This document shows, one piece after another, positions 18,015-26,235 of a stretch of DNA of 36,169 bases. The position numbers and the translations under genes are program-made. Source of the stretch: Rhodospirillales bacterium (lineage in GTDB: Bacteria > Pseudomonadota > Gammaproteobacteria > Burkholderiales > Burkholderiaceae_D); the NCBI GenBank assembly GCA_903970305.1, contig CAJCID010000070.1:1-36169 (forward strand). Reading direction: 5' to 3'. Positions within the stretch are counted from its first letter, which is position 1. The number at the start of each line of letters is the position of its first letter. Below the pieces are notes generated by a model. That model ran no database searches. It saw only the letters and a program-made list of their open reading frames with translations, and was not told the DNA's origin.

Positions 18015-19004
18015 ATGATCATGCGGCCCTCTCTTGCAGTCTGGACAGCATCGCTTCTCGCGTGCGCGGGCTTCTTATGCCCACCCCAAGCACGGGGCGA
18101 AGATACCCTGGCGGGCACATTCGCCGAGAAAGTGGCCGCCACACCCAAGCGAGGCTTCTTGTACCGCGTGGTCCCGGCCCGGTTGGACGAGAGCAAGCCG
18201 GCGCAGGATGATCCTCCTGGAGCCTGCCTCTATCTGTATGGGACGATCCATGTCGGCAAGGCCTCGCTCTTTCCACTGAATCCTGTTGTCGCCCAGAGCC
18301 TGAGTGCTTCGAGTCGGCTCGCACTCGAGGCAGACCCGACCAAGCAGTCCGAAGTCGCCCGCCTGGTCGGGGAGCTCGCGCTCTATCCGGAAAGCGACTC
18401 GCTTACGAACCACATCCCATCCGATCTCCTGGCACGCCTGCCGGCGATCGGGGCCCGCTACCATCTACCGATGGCACGGATGCTGCGCATGCGCGCATGG
18501 ATGCTCGCGCAATCGCTTGACGTGCTCGAACTTGAGCGGGCAGGCCTTACCAGCAGCGAGGGAGTGGAGGTGATTCTTGCGCAATACGCGCTCCAGCGGC
18601 ACATCCCGGTCGTCGAGATCGAGGGCTTCGAGGAGCAGTTGCACCTGCTCAGTGGCGAGCCACCTCTGGTGCAGGTCGACGAACTGCGCGAATCGATCGA
18701 GGAGATTCAGACCGGAAGGGCCGCCAGGGATGCGCAGGATCTGCTCGAGGGTTGGGCGAACTCGGATGAGAGGGCGGTCGAGGCTGCACTCTCCGAACTT
18801 TCCGAGGAAGACGGCGCCTATGCGCACTTCATGGTTGATGACATGCTGTATGCGCGCAACAGGACCATGGCCGATCGAGCTGAGACCTACTGTCGAGAGG
18901 GGGGAACAACCTTCTTTGCCGTCGGATCGCTGCATCTGTTCTCGCACGCGGGCCTTGTGGCGGAACTGACCCGACGCGGTTACCGCGTCGAGAACCTGCA
19001 ATGA
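18015..19004 (+). CDS. TraB/GumN-family protein, exported
   Basis: Member of the TraB/GumN/Tiki superfamily, probably a periplasmic or surface metal-dependent protease-like protein; no specific bacterial role is established from the sequence. The protein is 329 residues. An N-terminal signal peptide (MRPSLAVWTASLLACAGFLCPPQARGED) is followed by YLYGTIHVGKASLFPL, the GxxHxG-type motif with the conserved His, then LALEAD and, near the C-terminus, FFAVGSLHLFSHAGLVAELTRRGYRVENL, the second conserved GxxH motif. I chose ATG 18015; the frame extends to a TTG at 17997, where GGAG is too close, and ATG 18021 is also possible. It lies 40 bp after the BON gene on the same strand and may be cotranscribed. 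Confidence 0.88.
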   Translation: MIMRPSLAVWTASLLACAGFLCPPQARGEDTLAGTFAEKVAATPKRGFLYRVVPARLDESKPAQDDPPGACLYLYGTIHVGKASLFPLNPVVAQSLSASSRLALEADPTKQSEVARLVGELALYPESDSLTNHIPSDLLARLPAIGARYHLPMARMLRMRAWMLAQSLDVLELERAGLTSSEGVEVILAQYALQRHIPVVEIEGFEEQLHLLSGEPPLVQVDELRESIEEIQTGRAARDAQDLLEGWANSDERAVEAALSELSEEDGAYAHFMVDDMLYARNRTMADRAETYCREGGTTFFAVGSLHLFSHAGLVAELTRRGYRVENLQ

Positions 19005-19052
19005 TCGACTCCGTAGAAGCCCTGCGCAATGCGCTGCGTGGGAATGGAGCGT

Positions 19053-19066
19053 CCGGCTGACGCCGG
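19053..19066. other. Short GC-rich hairpin in the convergent gap after the TraB/GumN gene
   Basis: CCGGC (19053-19057) pairs with GCCGG (19062-19066) over a TGAC loop, with outer G-C and T-A pairs possible after a one-base bulge. No T-run follows on either strand. The rest of the 240-bp gap holds nothing I recognise. Confidence 0.25.
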
Positions 19067-19244
19067 GACCAGCGCTGCTCTAGCTTCTGCAGTTTCTGCC
19101 ACAGGGTCTTTGGGGTCCCTCCAAGCGTCCTCGAAGGCAGTGCTCAGCAGGCGCGAGCCGCATTCTCTTCCCGGTTGTGGCGGGCACCCCGGCATGACGC
19201 CGTCAGCCGGATCAGAGCATCGCCGAGGAGCCGGCGCTCGTGCG

Positions 19245-20345
19245 TCAGTGGGCTAACCTGCGCTCCACCCCTGTGGGGCGCGGAGCGGCACTGGCTTCCA
19301 CGCCGAGGGCCGCCTTCAGATTGTTGCGCAGGCGAGGCGACAAGCCCGCTTCCATCAGGGCGGCTCGCAACTCGCGTGACGTAAAGAGCCCCGAGCGAAT
19401 CCCAAAGCGGGCCGTTTCGGCGAAAGCCTCGAGTTCTGCGCGCTCCTGAAAGGCGTCGGGTTGGTGTGTCCAGAACATGAAGTTCAGGAAGTCGCGACAG
19501 AAGTCGTAAGGTGCGAGTGGCTTGAAGGCGATGCAATCGACGCCCGGCCTTGGGAGTCGTCCGTCGCGCCGTGGCCCGAGCTCGGTGAGCCGGACGTCAT
19601 GGCCTTGGTGCCAATGGATGATCTGATGGACGATGAAAAGTCGATAAAAGCGAAAGCCGTGGAGGAAAGGGATGTCTTGGTTGACATACATACGCACCGG
19701 CGCCACCTCGATGCTCCGCGTGCGTGCCGACAGCGCGGCGATCCGATGCCCATTTTGCTCGCTAGAGCTCTGCTTGAATCGGATCTGGTATTCGTCGATC
19801 CAGTGCCGTGTGCCGGCGAGGTCGGGCTCTGCAATCGAGCACAACTCTTCGCGGCTGAGTAGGCTCGTGAGGGGCACTGAGCGATTCGGCTCGGGGAGAT
19901 CGAGCCAGAAAGCCGTGTTCGGAAAATCCGACTTCGCGAAAAAGGCCGTTACATCGAAATAGAATTTCTCGCGGCGGGTCGAGTGCGTGTCCTGGACCTG
20001 GTGGACATCGTAGAAGCGCTCGCCTTCGGCCATGGTCCAGAGTTTCGAATGCGGTAATTCGCATCCGAACAGGGTCGGGATCGTGCGCTCCAGATAGACC
20101 TTGGCCTGCCCCTCGCACATCGAGGGAAACGCATGACCGGTAGAGTGGATCAGATTGGGCACGTTGTCACACTTTGCGTAGGCAGAGTCGATGAATGTCT
20201 CGATGGCCCAGGGTTCCGGACAGATCCAAGGAACGCCGTGGGACGACAAAACTATCTCACCAAAACACATCCGCATGAAACCGCGTGACGTGAGTATCTC
20301 TACGCCTTTGTTGCGCAAGAGTGAAACCTTTTTCGGTGCTGACAA
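19245..20345 (-). CDS. Uncharacterised 366-residue His/Cys-containing protein
   Basis: I do not recognise this protein. The frame is long, with consistent amino-acid composition and rich in aromatic residues, so it is likely a real gene. It has no signal peptide or membrane segment. Visible features are a Cys/His group in the N-terminal third (Cys27, Cys42, Cys59, His67, His71, Cys77, Cys95, His99), a dense histidine cluster HQIIHWHQGH at about 240-249, Cys271 and Cys283, and an arginine/lysine-rich helical tail (SRELRAALMEAGLSPRLRNNLKAALG, about 323-348). These could bind metal, but no family motif is matched. The first codon of the frame is TTG (20345-20343). A TTG at 20318 has AAGG eight bases upstream, and ATG 20276 is a third option. 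It stands alone on the minus strand, downstream of the RND pump and separated from it by a strong hairpin. Confidence 0.65.
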   Translation of the reverse strand: MSAPKKVSLLRNKGVEILTSRGFMRMCFGEIVLSSHGVPWICPEPWAIETFIDSAYAKCDNVPNLIHSTGHAFPSMCEGQAKVYLERTIPTLFGCELPHSKLWTMAEGERFYDVHQVQDTHSTRREKFYFDVTAFFAKSDFPNTAFWLDLPEPNRSVPLTSLLSREELCSIAEPDLAGTRHWIDEYQIRFKQSSSEQNGHRIAALSARTRSIEVAPVRMYVNQDIPFLHGFRFYRLFIVHQIIHWHQGHDVRLTELGPRRDGRLPRPGVDCIAFKPLAPYDFCRDFLNFMFWTHQPDAFQERAELEAFAETARFGIRSGLFTSRELRAALMEAGLSPRLRNNLKAALGVEASAAPRPTGVERRLAH

Positions 20346-20392
20346 TTGGGCGCCCGCGTGATGGTCCTGCGGTCAGCCCGATTCGCCGCCAT

Positions 20393-20410
20393 CACCCATC
20401 CCTTTGGGTG
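20393..20410. other. Small hairpin CACCCA/TGGGTG
   Basis: CACCCA (20393-20398) and TGGGTG (20405-20410) form a six-bp stem with a six-base loop. It shares its GGGTGAG core with the larger hairpin 20 bp away, so the pair may derive from one repeated element. Confidence 0.35.
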
Positions 20411-20428
20411 AGATTCTGATCGCAGACC

Positions 20429-20453
20429 TAAGGGTGAGGCTGCCTCACCCTTA
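20429..20453. terminator. Perfect 11-bp hairpin downstream of the RND pump gene
   Basis: TAAGGGTGAGG (20429-20439) pairs perfectly with CCTCACCCTTA (20443-20453) around a three-base loop. It lies 18 bp past the RND stop on the minus strand. No T-run follows, so it could be a Rho-assisted terminator, a 3'-end stabilising hairpin or part of a dispersed repeat. Confidence 0.55.
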
Positions 20454-20471
20454 AGGACCCGGACCAAACTG

Positions 20472-23400
20472 TCAATACCGCGACTCATCTCCCAGAGGCG
20501 CAGCAGGCTGTCCCGCGGGTGCTGACCCACCTCGGCCCGAGGGGAGATCGGCCCCCCTCGTCTCGACTCTTGCGCCGTGCAGCCGGGCTGCGTTTTTGCG
20601 GCCGAAGTAGACGCTCGCGGCCTTGCCCCAGCGATCGAGGTAGGAATAGATGACCGGGACCACCACCAAGGTCAGGAGGGTCGAGGTCAAGACCCCACCG
20701 ATGATCGCGCGGCCCATCGGCGACTCCTCCTCCGAACCCGCGCCCAGACCCAGCGCGAGCGGCAGCATGCCAAATACCATTGCTGTCGTAGTCATCAGGA
20801 TCGGTCGAAGTCGCACCTGCCCGGCCGCCAGCAGCGCCTGCCGTTGCCCCATTCCTTCGCGTTGACCTTGATTGGCGAAGTCCACGAGCAATATGGCGTT
20901 CTTCGTGACCAGCCCCATCAGCATGATGAATCCGATTATCGAGAAGATGTTCAAGGTCGTGTGGGTCAGAAACAGCGCGAGCAGCACGCCGATCAGGGAG
21001 AAGGGCAGAGACGCCATGATCGCGACCGGCTGCAGAAAGCTTGCGAACTGTGATGCCAAGATGAGGTAGATGAAGATGATCGCCAGACCGAGTGCGCCCA
21101 AGGCGGCCTGACCCGACTCGTCTTGCTCCTCCTGCGCGCCGCCGACCACAATCTGGTAGCCGAGCGGTAGCGTCCGCGCGCTGATCAGCTTCTGAATGTC
21201 CGCACCCACATCACCAGCGGGACGCCCTTCGACGTTGGCATAGATGCTGACCCGCCGTTGCAGGTTCTGCCGCTTCAGGATCTGCGGGCTTTCCTCGGTG
21301 ACGATCGAGGCGACTTGGCGCAGCGGTACGACCCGGGGTGAGCCGTCAGACTGCTGTCGCGAAGTCGAGATCATCAGATCCCCGAGATCGGCGGCTCCAG
21401 CACGGTCGGAGGCCGGGAGCTGCACACGCACCGCATAGTTTTGCGAATCGGGTCCGAGCCAGTAGCTGACCGTCTCACCACCCACGAGGGACGAGAGCAC
21501 GTTGCCCAAGGCGGCCGTGGTCAAACCCAGATCACTCATCGCATCGAGGTTGGGCCGGACCGCGATGGCGGGGGTGCCGGGCTTTAGGCTGGTCTGCAGA
21601 TCGACCACGCCCTTGACCTTGGAGACGTCGGCCGCGAGGCTGGTCGCGATCTGGTTGATGGTCGTATCCTCGGGGCCGATGATGCTCAGGAAGATCGGGG
21701 TGTTAAAGCCGATACTCGCCTGGATTCCCGGGATGCTCGCGAGCTTGGCACGAATCACCTTTTCGAGCTCCTGCTGGGAGCGACTGCGCACGCGTCGATC
21801 GGTCAGCTTCAGCAACAGGCGCACCTGCCCGCGGCCCTGTCCAAACACGTCGACGTCCACCGCATCGATCTCCGGGATGGACTTCAACTCATGCTCGACC
21901 TGTTGCGTGCGCTGGTCCGCGTATTGCAGGCTCGCGCCGGCGGGGGTGGTGAGCCCCACCGAGATCCAGCCCTCGTCGTCTTGCGGGACAAACTCCGTTC
22001 CGACAAGGGGAATCAGGAAGAGACCTGCGACAAAGAGAGCGGCGGCCGCACCGAGCGTCTTCAGTCGATTCTCGAGCGCCCACCCGAGAACACTGCCATA
22101 GGCCTCGTGCAGCCAGTCCAGGCCGGCTTCGACCTTGTCGAGGAACCAGCGTAACGGGGTGAAACGCAGCAGGCGCGAACTCGGAGGATCGAACCAGACC
22201 GAGGAGAGCATCGGGTCGAGCGTGAAGCTGACAAAGAGGGACACCAGTACCGCTACCGTGACGGTGATGCCAAACGAAAAGAAGAACTTGCCGATCGCCC
22301 CCTGCATAAAGGCGACCGGCACGAAGACTGCGACGATTGCAAATGTCGTCGCCATGACCGCAAGACCGATCTCCTGGGTTCCATCCAGAGCGGCAGTACG
22401 GTGGTCCTTGCCCATGCGCAGATGGCGCACGATGTTTTCCCGGACGACGATCGCATCATCGATCAATAATCCAATACAGAGCGAGAGCGCCATCATCGTC
22501 ATGAAGTTCAGAGTGAATCCGAACAGATACAAGACGATGAAGCTCGAAAGTACCGCGATGGGCAGGGTCAGGCCGGTGATCACCGTGCTGCGCCAGCTGC
22601 GCAGGAACGCAAAGACGATCAGGATCGTCAAGAGGCCACCTTCGAGCAGGGTGTCTTTCACTCCGGTCAGAGAGTCCTGAACCCAATCGGAGTTCGCATC
22701 GAGTATCCGGACATCGACTCCGGGGGGCAGACGCGACTTCAGGCGTGTCACAGCCTCCTTGATCGCGTCGCCCGTAGTCACGATATTCGCGTCCTGAACC
22801 TTGTAGATGGCGATACTGATCGAGGGCTGACCATTCAGTCTGGCCACCGTCACCGGTTCCTCTTCGCCGTCCTCGACGTTGGCGACCTGGTTCAGGTAGA
22901 CCGGAGCGTTTTGCGAGGCGCCGCGCCGCGCGACGATGATTCGGTTAAAGTCGCCGATCTCGCGGATCTTGCCTTCGACGCGTACCAGTGCTTCGGTCTT
23001 GGCATCGGAGATGCGCCCGGCCGAGATGTTCTGGTTGGAATTGCGAATCGCATCGATCACCTGGTCGACACCGACGCCGTAGGCTGCAAGGGCTTCAGGA
23101 CGAATATGGATCAGAACCTGCCGGGCGCGACCGCCGGCGTAGACGATCCGGCCGACCCCCGAGGCCTTTTGGAGTTCCTTCAAGATGATCTGTTCGGTCA
23201 GCGTCGTGAGCGCCCTCAGGTCCCGGCTCGTGGCCGTCACGGACAGTTGTGCGACCGGTTGATCGTTCTCGGTATCGCCTCGAATGATCAGCGGATCCTT
23301 GGCTTCGCGGGGGAAGTTGGGACGGATCTGCGCAATCCGGTCGCGCACATCCTGGATCGAGCGGTTGATATCGGTACCGAGACGAAACTCGACATAGACC

Positions 23401-23669
23401 TCGGCGTTACCTTCGTACGAATTGGAGCGAATGAGTTTGATGCCGCTGACGGTATTGACGGCATTCTCGATCGGCTTGGTCAGGTCGTTTTCCACGGCCT
23501 CCGGTGAAGCCCCAGGATCGAATACCTGGACGGTCAGCGTTGGGAAGCTGATGTCGGGTAATTGCTCGACTCCCAGTCGGCTGTAGGAAAAAATCCCCAG
23601 AATACAAAGCCCTGCCATCACCATCGTGGCGAAAACCGGATTCTTGATCGAGACTTTCGTGATCCACAT
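20472..23669 (-). CDS. RND efflux transporter, inner-membrane pump subunit (HAE1/AcrB type)
   Basis: Proton-driven trimeric pump that exports hydrophobic compounds across the envelope. The protein is 1065 residues, normal for the family. The start is ATG 23669-23667 with AAGGA five bases upstream; the longer frame to 23726 adds a proline-rich leader without support. It begins MWITKVSIKNPVFATMVMAGLCILG, the usual first membrane helix. The proton-relay pair is in GLLIDDAIVVRENIVRH (Asp404-Asp405), and the relay lysine is in MGLVTKNAILLVDFANQ. The docking and porter domains are complete, as is the C-terminal GGVLTSTLLTLVVVPVIYSYLDRWG. It lies 104 bp downstream of its membrane-fusion partner. No outer-membrane factor gene is present beside it. 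It is closer to the multidrug branch (AcrB/MdtB-like) than to the heavy-metal branch, but the substrate is not readable. Confidence 0.95.
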   Translation of the reverse strand: MWITKVSIKNPVFATMVMAGLCILGIFSYSRLGVEQLPDISFPTLTVQVFDPGASPEAVENDLTKPIENAVNTVSGIKLIRSNSYEGNAEVYVEFRLGTDINRSIQDVRDRIAQIRPNFPREAKDPLIIRGDTENDQPVAQLSVTATSRDLRALTTLTEQIILKELQKASGVGRIVYAGGRARQVLIHIRPEALAAYGVGVDQVIDAIRNSNQNISAGRISDAKTEALVRVEGKIREIGDFNRIIVARRGASQNAPVYLNQVANVEDGEEEPVTVARLNGQPSISIAIYKVQDANIVTTGDAIKEAVTRLKSRLPPGVDVRILDANSDWVQDSLTGVKDTLLEGGLLTILIVFAFLRSWRSTVITGLTLPIAVLSSFIVLYLFGFTLNFMTMMALSLCIGLLIDDAIVVRENIVRHLRMGKDHRTAALDGTQEIGLAVMATTFAIVAVFVPVAFMQGAIGKFFFSFGITVTVAVLVSLFVSFTLDPMLSSVWFDPPSSRLLRFTPLRWFLDKVEAGLDWLHEAYGSVLGWALENRLKTLGAAAALFVAGLFLIPLVGTEFVPQDDEGWISVGLTTPAGASLQYADQRTQQVEHELKSIPEIDAVDVDVFGQGRGQVRLLLKLTDRRVRSRSQQELEKVIRAKLASIPGIQASIGFNTPIFLSIIGPEDTTINQIATSLAADVSKVKGVVDLQTSLKPGTPAIAVRPNLDAMSDLGLTTAALGNVLSSLVGGETVSYWLGPDSQNYAVRVQLPASDRAGAADLGDLMISTSRQQSDGSPRVVPLRQVASIVTEESPQILKRQNLQRRVSIYANVEGRPAGDVGADIQKLISARTLPLGYQIVVGGAQEEQDESGQAALGALGLAIIFIYLILASQFASFLQPVAIMASLPFSLIGVLLALFLTHTTLNIFSIIGFIMLMGLVTKNAILLVDFANQGQREGMGQRQALLAAGQVRLRPILMTTTAMVFGMLPLALGLGAGSEEESPMGRAIIGGVLTSTLLTLVVVPVIYSYLDRWGKAASVYFGRKNAARLHGARVETRGADLPSGRGGSAPAGQPAAPLGDESRY

Positions 23670-23773
23670 GGCGCTTCCTTGGCTCGTCGATCCGGCACAT
23701 GCCGGGGCGGGTGGTGCTGGGTCCACCCGGTGAAACTACGGCAGCCCTCCCGGGGCGCTTGGGTCTGAGCCGG

Positions 23774-24943
23774 TCAGGATGGCCGCTCCGGCTTGGAGTT
23801 GCTCTGAGTGACGCCGGGACTGGCGATCACGGCCGGCTGACCCTCTCTCAGATTGTCGAACTTGGTTGCGAGGACCGGTACGGTAGCGGACACGCCGTCT
23901 TTGATCTCCACCAGCCCGGCAACCGGATCACGACGCCCGATTTGCACCGGATGGCGCGTGACGGCATTCGACTCGATGCTCCAGACGACCGGCTGGCCGC
24001 CATCGCTTTGGATCGCCGTGAGAGGCAGAGTGGGCACCGGCCCGCTCTTACCCAGGTCGAGCACACCCTCTGCGAACATGCCTGACTTCAGCATATGGTC
24101 GGGGTTGCGTACCGTGAAGAAGACCAGGATCGAGCGTGTGCCTGGTTCGGTCGCGGGGCTGATCCGGTCCAAGGTCGCCGCGAAGCTGCGACCGGGGAAG
24201 CCGTCGACGGCGAGCTGCGCGCCCTGGCCGCGGCGCAACGAGGCGACTTCGGAGGCAGGAATCAGGGCTTCCAGTTCGAGCGAGTCCAGATCGACGATCG
24301 TGAACAGGGGTGCATCGATCGAGGCCTTCTCGCCCACCTTCAGGTAGCGCTTCGCGACAATCCCCGTGATCGGGGCGTTCACAACGGTCTGCGACAGGGC
24401 GATCTGAGCGAGTTGCACCTCGGAATCGGCGGCTTCCAGCGAGGCGCGGTTGGCCTTGAACGTGCTGTCCGTGCTGTCGAACGCATTCTGCGAGATGAAG
24501 TGTTTCTCAAGGAGCGTCCGGTTCGTTTCGCGGTTTTTCTCGGCCAGATCGAACTGCGCCTTGGCTGAGTCGCGGGAACTGATCTTCTCAGCGAGCCTTG
24601 CCTTTAAGTCCGCCGTATCCAGTTGTGCGAGCCGCTGACCGGCCTGCACGGCATCGCCCTCGCGCACGCTGATACTGAGCACGTCGACGGCCTGCTTGGC
24701 CTTGACGACGGCCTGGCTGCGGGCATCGAGATTACCGTTGATGGTGAGCGATTGCGCAAGCACCGCGGGCTTTACGGTGGTCAAGTCCGCACTGGAGAAT
24801 TGGAGCTCGGCGACTTTCGAGCCATTCTGGGCCTCGGCGTTGGCGCGGCTACGCGATACCACGAGTAGCGCGAAAAGTCCGACCACCACGGCCAGGCTTA
24901 CCGTGACGGTCCAAAAGCGACGTGACTTGATCAGTGAGGCCAT
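23774..24943 (-). CDS. RND efflux periplasmic adaptor (membrane-fusion protein)
   Basis: HlyD/AcrA-type adaptor that bridges the RND pump and an outer-membrane channel. The protein is 389 residues. One N-terminal membrane anchor (FWTVTVSLAVVVGLFALLVV) replaces a lipobox. The lipoyl half-motif is VVKAKQAVDVLSISVREGDAVQAGQRLAQLD, followed by a helical hairpin (KARLAEKISSRDSAKAQFDLAEKNRETNRTLLEKHFISQNAFDS and on), the second lipoyl half VVNAPITGIVAKRYLKVGEKASID, and the beta-barrel and membrane-proximal domains (LEALIPASEVASLRRGQGAQLAVDGFPGRSF). I chose ATG 24943-24941 (MASLIKSRRFW); the frame opens at a TTG, 24988. GGGA lies close upstream. It is the first gene of a two-gene operon with the pump. 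Confidence 0.93.
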   Translation of the reverse strand: MASLIKSRRFWTVTVSLAVVVGLFALLVVSRSRANAEAQNGSKVAELQFSSADLTTVKPAVLAQSLTINGNLDARSQAVVKAKQAVDVLSISVREGDAVQAGQRLAQLDTADLKARLAEKISSRDSAKAQFDLAEKNRETNRTLLEKHFISQNAFDSTDSTFKANRASLEAADSEVQLAQIALSQTVVNAPITGIVAKRYLKVGEKASIDAPLFTIVDLDSLELEALIPASEVASLRRGQGAQLAVDGFPGRSFAATLDRISPATEPGTRSILVFFTVRNPDHMLKSGMFAEGVLDLGKSGPVPTLPLTAIQSDGGQPVVWSIESNAVTRHPVQIGRRDPVAGLVEIKDGVSATVPVLATKFDNLREGQPAVIASPGVTQSNSKPERPS

Positions 24944-25115
24944 GATTCCCAGTACGAGTAAGCGGGGAGCCTTGCCCCCCAGCGCCAATTATCCCACCGG
25001 CCAATTCTAGGAATGCGTCAGATTGCGAGCCAGCGCTGCCCGACAGAATGCGCGTCGGAACGACGAACTGCAGCTTGAGCGGGGCCAATTGCGGACATAC
25101 CGGCCTGGGCCGGCT

Positions 25116-25523
25116 TCAGATGGCCCGTTCTTCGCCCTGCCGCCGGGATGGCGGCTCGCCTGGGGGCTTGTCTCCCAGGATCTGGTCGCGTAGCGCCCGC
25201 TTACCGAACACCTCGACCATGCGCACGTCCGAACCGGGATTTTCCTTTCGGATTCTTTCGAAGTCGGACTTGATCTCCCCGGTGAACCCCACGGTGCGCG
25301 TCAAGGCGAGTCGACCATCGACGATGACTGCCACGGCCACAGGGCGACCCCAGAGTCTCACGAGTTCGACGAGCCGTTCGGGGAACTGGCTACATGCCCG
25401 CTCAAACAGTTCCCACATGTTGTCGAGTTCGTCCAGGGGCGCACGGTGCATGCTCTCGCCGTCGACACGCAGAATGAGCCACGCCGGGCGCTCCTGGTTG
25501 CGGGAAAACGGGGTGTTTTGCAT
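25116..25523 (-). CDS. Uncharacterised 135-residue protein
   Basis: I do not recognise this protein. The frame begins at ATG 25523 (with an in-frame stop about 50 bases upstream) and encodes a soluble, charged protein: PAWLILRVDGESMHRAPLDELDNMWELFERACSQFPERLVELVRLWGRPVAVAVIVDGRLALTRTVGFTG reads like an alternating strand/helix fold, followed by a basic, proline-rich tail (GDKPPGEPPSRRQGEERA). It has no signal peptide or membrane segment. No clear ribosome site precedes it. It sits alone, upstream of the efflux operon on the same strand and separated from it by 172 bp, and is divergent from urtA. Its composition is consistent with a real gene, but the support is moderate. Confidence 0.55.
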   Translation of the reverse strand: MQNTPFSRNQERPAWLILRVDGESMHRAPLDELDNMWELFERACSQFPERLVELVRLWGRPVAVAVIVDGRLALTRTVGFTGEIKSDFERIRKENPGSDVRMVEVFGKRALRDQILGDKPPGEPPSRRQGEERAI

Positions 25524-25800
25524 GAGGCTGATGGGACCGTGAGGGGACCGGACGAGTGTTTACGTTCTGACTTTACCGAAAAGGGCACCATCCCGCCAAT
25601 GCCCGGGCCAAGCACGCCGAGGCTGCCATTTTTGCACGGTTCCGGACCAATTGGACCGGCAAGCCGTTGCTATTTCAACGATTTTGCGGTCTCTGACCGA
25701 CCTCGACGTGCACTCGGATCTCCTCTTATTTGAGGATCGCACAACGCGTGTGGTCACCCGACGAGCGCTTCAGGCGGGTGCGCGCGCGCCGATGGGGAGC

Positions 25801-25815
25801 GCACCAAAATAGGGC
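25801..25815 (+). promoter_or_regulatory. NtrC-like binding site upstream of urtA
   Basis: GCACC-AAAAT-AGGGC fits the enterobacterial NtrC pattern GCACC-N5-GGTGC: the left half is perfect and the right half has two mismatches, with the AT centre as in glnA sites. It lies about 180 bp upstream of the -24 element, a normal enhancer distance. A second partial dyad (GCATC-N6-GGTGC, 25844-25859) has non-consensus spacing. Confidence 0.5.
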
Positions 25816-25983
25816 GGAATTTTCAGCGGAGGGGTCGGACATTGCATCAGCCTCGGTGCCGCGCCCGTGAATCACCGGCACCTGGTCGTCGCGAGGCGAG
25901 ACCCGTGCGCGAGCCCCGGTTCTTTCCGACCTGCCGGATCGACAGCCGAAAAGGGGGAGTGGAGGGATTGGTTCTCCCTGCGA

Positions 25984-25999
25984 TGGCACGAATGGTGCT
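25984..25999 (+). promoter_or_regulatory. Sigma-54 (RpoN) -24/-12 promoter for the urt operon
   Basis: TGGCACGAATGGTGCT matches the sigma-54 consensus TGGCACGRNNNTTGCW at 15 of 16 positions, with the invariant GG (25985-25986) and GC (25997-25998) separated by exactly ten bases. The predicted transcription start is about 26010, giving a leader of about 280 nt before urtA. Nitrogen control through NtrC is known for urea transport operons, which fits the genes downstream. Confidence 0.8.
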
Positions 26000-26010
26000 T
26001 TGCGCTAAGC

Positions 26011-26103
26011 ATGAACGCAGAACATCACCATGAGTCATTCCAAGAGCAAATGTCGAGCGCCACGCCGCAAGAGGGCGTGCGCCTCGGCACGCTGCGCGGT
26101 TAG
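26011..26103 (+). CDS. Possible 30-codon leader peptide in the urt 5' leader
   Basis: ATG at 26011, one base after the predicted sigma-54 transcription start, opens a 30-codon frame ending in TAG at 26103. The peptide begins MNAEHHHESFQEQM and is His/Glu/Gln-rich. If expressed it would be leaderless, since there is no ribosome site after the transcription start. GGCAC (26086-26090) and GTGCC (26117-26121) can pair around its stop codon. There is no homology evidence; it may be chance. Confidence 0.2.
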   Translation: MNAEHHHESFQEQMSSATPQEGVRLGTLRG

Positions 26104-26214
26104 GGAGCAAGGCGCGGTGCCCGGGATTGATGCGATATGGTGCGCCCATGATGAGCGAGCGTGGCTGCAGGGGATCGGCGGACGGCTGGTCTAAGAGGGG
26201 CCGTGCCGAGACGG

Positions 26215-26235
26215 TGAAGTGCTGCGAGGACTTCA
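26215..26235 (+). other. Small hairpin in the urtA leader
   Basis: TGAAGT (26215-26220) pairs with ACTTCA (26230-26235) around a nine-base loop, about 55 nt before the urtA start. It is weak, and no regulatory role is shown. Confidence 0.25.
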
